In this document: piece after piece, positions 60,574-64,000 of the stretch
Layout of the letters: each line of letters starts with the position of its first letter
How positions within the stretch are numbered: the stretch's first letter is position 1
Assembly (NCBI GenBank): GCA_023078555.1
Contig: CM041204.1
Location: 1,960,485 to 2,024,484 of the forward strand
Length of the DNA: 64,000 bases
Source of the DNA: Ulva prolifera
Taxonomy: Eukaryota; Chlorophyta; Ulvophyceae; Ulvales; Ulvaceae
Direction of reading: 5' to 3'
Notes under the pieces: generated by a model
The model's database searches: none
What the model saw: the letters and a program-made list of their open reading frames with translations, nothing else
Told to the model about the DNA's origin: nothing
Position numbers and translations under genes: made by a program

Positions 60574-60857
60574 CAACAAACAAACCCTTTTGGGGCTGCC
60601 TTACCCTCTGCATCTGTGTATCGCGGCCGCGTACGAGCCTGCACGCCTGCGCGCGCTTCGAGCCGCACATACACGCACGCTCACCTCTCTGTCCTGTCTC
60701 TGCTCGCATCACACGCCCGGCGTCTCCATCCCACTCGCCGCGGCTCCTTACCGTCGGCGGCCAGGCCCTCGCCTGCCTCCAATCACTGCCAGACCATTCC
60801 CCCGCAATGCCCCTTCGTGCAGGCGCGCTCATAGCCTCGACATCCGCTGCTTCTGGC

Positions 60858-60977
60858 GTGATACGGTCATACCACCAGGAAAACAGGCGATCCCATCAGA
60901 ACTCGCAACTTAAGCCTGGTTGGGCAGGATTAGTACTGGGCTGAGTGATCTCCTGGGAATCCCCTGTGCTGTATCGC
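60858..60977 (+). rRNA. 5S rRNA, array copy 45
   Basis: Consensus copy. Confidence 0.95.
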
Positions 60978-61261
60978 CAACAAACAAACCCTTTTGGGGC
61001 TGCCTTACCCTCTGCATCTGTGTATCGCGGCCGCGTACGAGCCTGCACGCCTGCGCGCGCTTCGAGCCGCACATACACGCACGCTCACCTCTCTGTCCTG
61101 TCTCTGCTCGCATCACACGCCCGGCGTCTCCATCCCACTCGCCGCGGCTCCTTACCGTCGGCGGCCAGGCCCTCGCCTGCCTCCAATCACTGCCAGACCA
61201 TTCCCCCGCAATGCCCCTTCGTGCAGGCGCGCTCATAGCCTCGACATCCGCTGCTTCTGGC

Positions 61262-61381
61262 GTGATACGGTCATACCACCAGGAAAACAGGCGATCCCAT
61301 CAGAACTCGCAACTTAAGCCTGGTTGGGCAGGATTAGTACTGGGCTGAGTGATCTCCTGGGAATCCCCTGTGCTGTATCGC
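61262..61381 (+). rRNA. 5S rRNA, array copy 46
   Basis: Consensus copy. Confidence 0.95.
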
Positions 61382-61665
61382 CAACAAACAAACCCTTTTG
61401 GGGCTGCCTTACCCTCTGCATCTGTGTATCGCGGCCGCGTACGAGCCTGCACGCCTGCGCGCGCTTCGAGCCGCACATACACGCACGCTCACCTCTCTGT
61501 CCTGTCTCTGCTCGCATCACACGCCCGGCGTCTCCATCCCACTCGCCGCGGCTCCTTACCGTCGGCGGCCAGGCCCTCGCCTGCCTCCAATCACTGCCAG
61601 ACCATTCCCCCGCAATGCCCCTTCGTGCAGGCGCGCTCATAGCCTCGACATCCGCTGCTTCTGGC

Positions 61666-61785
61666 GTGATACGGTCATACCACCAGGAAAACAGGCGATC
61701 CCATCAGAACTCGCAACTTAAGCCTGGTTGGGCAGGATTAGTACTGGGCTGAGTGATCTCCTGGGAATCCCCTGTGCTGTATCGC
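61666..61785 (+). rRNA. 5S rRNA, array copy 47
   Basis: Consensus copy. Confidence 0.95.
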
Positions 61786-62069
61786 CAACAAACAAACCCT
61801 TTTGGGGCTGCCTTACCCTCTGCATCTGTGTATCGCGGCCGCGTACGAGCCTGCACGCCTGCGCGCGCTTCGAGCCGCACATACACGCACGCTCACCTCT
61901 CTGTCCTGTCTCTGCTCGCATCACACGCCCGGCGTCTCCATCCCACTCGCCGCGGCTCCTTACCGTCGGCGGCCAGGCCCTCGCCTGCCTCCAATCACTG
62001 CCAGACCATTCCCCCGCAATGCCCCTTCGTGCAGGCGCGCTCATAGCCTCGACATCCGCTGCTTCTGGC

Positions 62070-62189
62070 GTGATACGGTCATACCACCAGGAAAACAGGC
62101 GATCCCATCAGAACTCGCAACTTAAGCCTGGTTGGGCAGGATTAGTACTGGGCTGAGTGATCTCCTGGGAATCCCCTGTGCTGTATCGC
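62070..62189 (+). rRNA. 5S rRNA, array copy 48
   Basis: Consensus copy. Confidence 0.95.
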
Positions 62190-62473
62190 CAACAAACAAA
62201 CCCTTTTGGGGCTGCCTTACCCTCTGCATCTGTGTATCGCGGCCGCGTACGAGCCTGCACGCCTGCGCGCGCTTCGAGCCGCACATACACGCACGCTCAC
62301 CTCTCTGTCCTGTCTCTGCTCGCATCACACGCCCGGCGTCTCCATCCCACTCGCCGCGGCTCCTTACCGTCGGCGGCCAGGCCCTCGCCTGCCTCCAATC
62401 ACTGCCAGACCATTCCCCCGCAATGCCCCTTCGTGCAGGCGCGCTCATAGCCTCGACATCCGCTGCTTCTGGC

Positions 62474-62593
62474 GTGATACGGTCATACCACCAGGAAAAC
62501 AGGCGATCCCATCAGAACTCGCAACTTAAGCCTGGTTGGGCAGGATTAGTACTGGGCTGAGTGATCTCCTGGGAATCCCCTGTGCTGTATCGC
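62474..62593 (+). rRNA. 5S rRNA, array copy 49
   Basis: Consensus copy. Confidence 0.95.
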
Positions 62594-62877
62594 CAACAAA
62601 CAAACCCTTTTGGGGCTGCCTTACCCTCTGCATCTGTGTATCGCGGCCGCGTACGAGCCTGCACGCCTGCGCGCGCTTCGAGCCGCACATACACGCACGC
62701 TCACCTCTCTGTCCTGTCTCTGCTCGCATCACACGCCCGGCGTCTCCATCCCACTCGCCGCGGCTCCTTACCGTCGGCGGCCAGGCCCTCGCCTGCCTCC
62801 AATCACTGCCAGACCATTCCCCCGCAATGCCCCTTCGTGCAGGCGCGCTCATAGCCTCGACATCCGCTGCTTCTGGC

Positions 62878-62997
62878 GTGATACGGTCATACCACCAGGA
62901 AAACAGGCGATCCCATCAGAACTCGCAACTTAAGCCTGGTTGGGCAGGATTAGTACTGGGCTGAGTGATCTCCTGGGAATCCCCTGTGCTGTATCGC
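62878..62997 (+). rRNA. 5S rRNA, array copy 50
   Basis: Consensus copy. Confidence 0.95.
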
Positions 62998-63281
62998 CAA
63001 CAAACAAACCCTTTTGGGGCTGCCTTACCCTCTGCATCTGTGTATCGCGGCCGCGTACGAGCCTGCACGCCTGCGCGCGCTTCGAGCCGCACATACACGC
63101 ACGCTCACCTCTCTGTCCTGTCTCTGCTCGCATCACACGCCCGGCGTCTCCATCCCACTCGCCGCGGCTCCTTACCGTCGGCGGCCAGGCCCTCGCCTGC
63201 CTCCAATCACTGCCAGACCATTCCCCCGCAATGCCCCTTCGTGCAGGCGCGCTCATAGCCTCGACATCCGCTGCTTCTGGC

Positions 63282-63401
63282 GTGATACGGTCATACCACC
63301 AGGAAAACAGGCGATCCCATCAGAACTCGCAACTTAAGCCTGGTTGGGCAGGATTAGTACTGGGCTGAGTGATCTCCTGGGAATCCCCTGTGCTGTATCG
63401 C
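63282..63401 (+). rRNA. 5S rRNA, array copy 51
   Basis: Consensus copy. Confidence 0.95.
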
Positions 63402-63685
63402 CAACAAACAAACCCTTTTGGGGCTGCCTTACCCTCTGCATCTGTGTATCGCGGCCGCGTACGAGCCTGCACGCCTGCGCGCGCTTCGAGCCGCACATAC
63501 ACGCACGCTCACCTCTCTGTCCTGTCTCTGCTCGCATCACACGCCCGGCGTCTCCATCCCACTCGCCGCGGCTCCTTACCGTCGGCGGCCAGGCCCTCGC
63601 CTGCCTCCAATCACTGCCAGACCATTCCCCCGCAATGCCCCTTCGTGCAGGCGCGCTCATAGCCTCGACATCCGCTGCTTCTGGC

Positions 63686-63805
63686 GTGATACGGTCATAC
63701 CACCAGGAAAACAGGCGATCCCATCAGAACTCGCAACTTAAGCCTGGTTGGGCAGGATTAGTACTGGGCTGAGTGATCTCCTGGGAATCCCCTGTGCTGT
63801 ATCGC
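63686..63805 (+). rRNA. 5S rRNA, array copy 52
   Basis: Last complete gene. Its spacer continues to the window edge. Confidence 0.95.
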
Positions 63806-64000
63806 CAACAAACAAACCCTTTTGGGGCTGCCTTACCCTCTGCATCTGTGTATCGCGGCCGCGTACGAGCCTGCACGCCTGCGCGCGCTTCGAGCCGCAC
63901 ATACACGCACGCTCACCTCTCTGTCCTGTCTCTGCTCGCATCACACGCCCGGCGTCTCCATCCCACTCGCCGCGGCTCCTTACCGTCGGCGGCCAGGCCC

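Larger units (their letters stand above)
42744..64000 (+). repeat. 5S rDNA tandem array, 404-bp unit, 52 complete genes
   Basis: Each unit is a 120-nt 5S rRNA gene and a 284-bp GC-rich spacer. The array runs off the right edge of the window. The gene carries the pol III internal promoter: A-box-like sequence near nt 51-68 and C-box near nt 79-98. The 5' GTGATACGG pairs with the 3' CTGTATCGC (helix I). A T4 terminator lies 15 nt after each gene inside a CCC/GGG hairpin. Upstream, a catag at about -28, GC at -12 and C at -1 recall the plant 5S start context. Spacing is 404 bp except 403 between copies 2 and 3 (spacer) and between copies 7 and 8 (gene). Unit 1 is divergent, with a spacer before it that is about 45 bp longer. 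From copy 8 onward the units look identical. No other RNA gene is seen in the spacer. Confidence 0.97.

Noticed and set aside
43122-63944. Hundreds of overlapping open frames on both strands (60 to 142 codons) in the array
   Set aside because: They repeat exactly with the 404-bp period, run through 5S genes and spacer alike, and occur in several frames at once. They are by-products of the rDNA sequence.
42744-64000. CRISPR array or satellite
   Set aside because: The unit is 404 bp with a recognisable 5S rRNA gene in each copy, and there are no variable spacers between short repeats.

Overview
The window is nuclear DNA of a eukaryote. Its genes are split by GT-AG introns, it carries a tandem array of eukaryotic 5S rRNA genes, and it holds non-LTR retrotransposon debris, microsatellites and long GC-rich intergenic stretches. 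High GC coding exons, a plant-style TNL-type leucine-rich repeat protein, a GH32 beta-fructofuranosidase and a possible organelle-targeted RGG protein suggest a GC-rich microalga (green, haptophyte-like or similar). The sequence alone does not fix the lineage.

Layout, left to right. 93-1725: 3' part of a gene for a secreted, cysteine-rich, Pro/Ala-rich protein with a hydrophobic tail (gene A). 2473-2939: an inverted duplication around a (GT)n microsatellite, one arm of which contains an extra, perfectly spliceable 112-bp segment. 2988-6813: a cluster of young, 5'-truncated LINE copies, one nested inside another, with recognisable target-site duplications. 8748-12238: a complete multi-exon paralogue of gene A (gene B). 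15330-18305: an unrecognised protein with a possible transit peptide and an RGG tail (gene C). 18306-24741: gene-poor, with tRNA-like hairpins and small dispersed repeats. 24742-31502: a large leucine-rich-repeat protein ending in four membrane segments that resemble a PGG domain (gene D). 35212-40857: GH32 beta-fructofuranosidase (gene E). 42744 to the end: a 5S rDNA array of 404-bp units, with 52 complete 120-nt genes seen here and the array running off the right edge.

All five protein genes read on the + strand. Exon structures were worked out by hand from open frames, splice signals and phase continuity. They close in frame for genes B, C, D and E, giving about 378, 633, 1331 and 709 aa. 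Genes A and B share domain order and intron phases and are a diverged tandem pair. No operon-like functional link among the genes is visible. The most unusual items are the inverted repeat with the removable intron, the LRR plus 4-TM fusion, the paired perfect palindromes at 42459-42531, and the homogenised 5S array with a decaying left edge.
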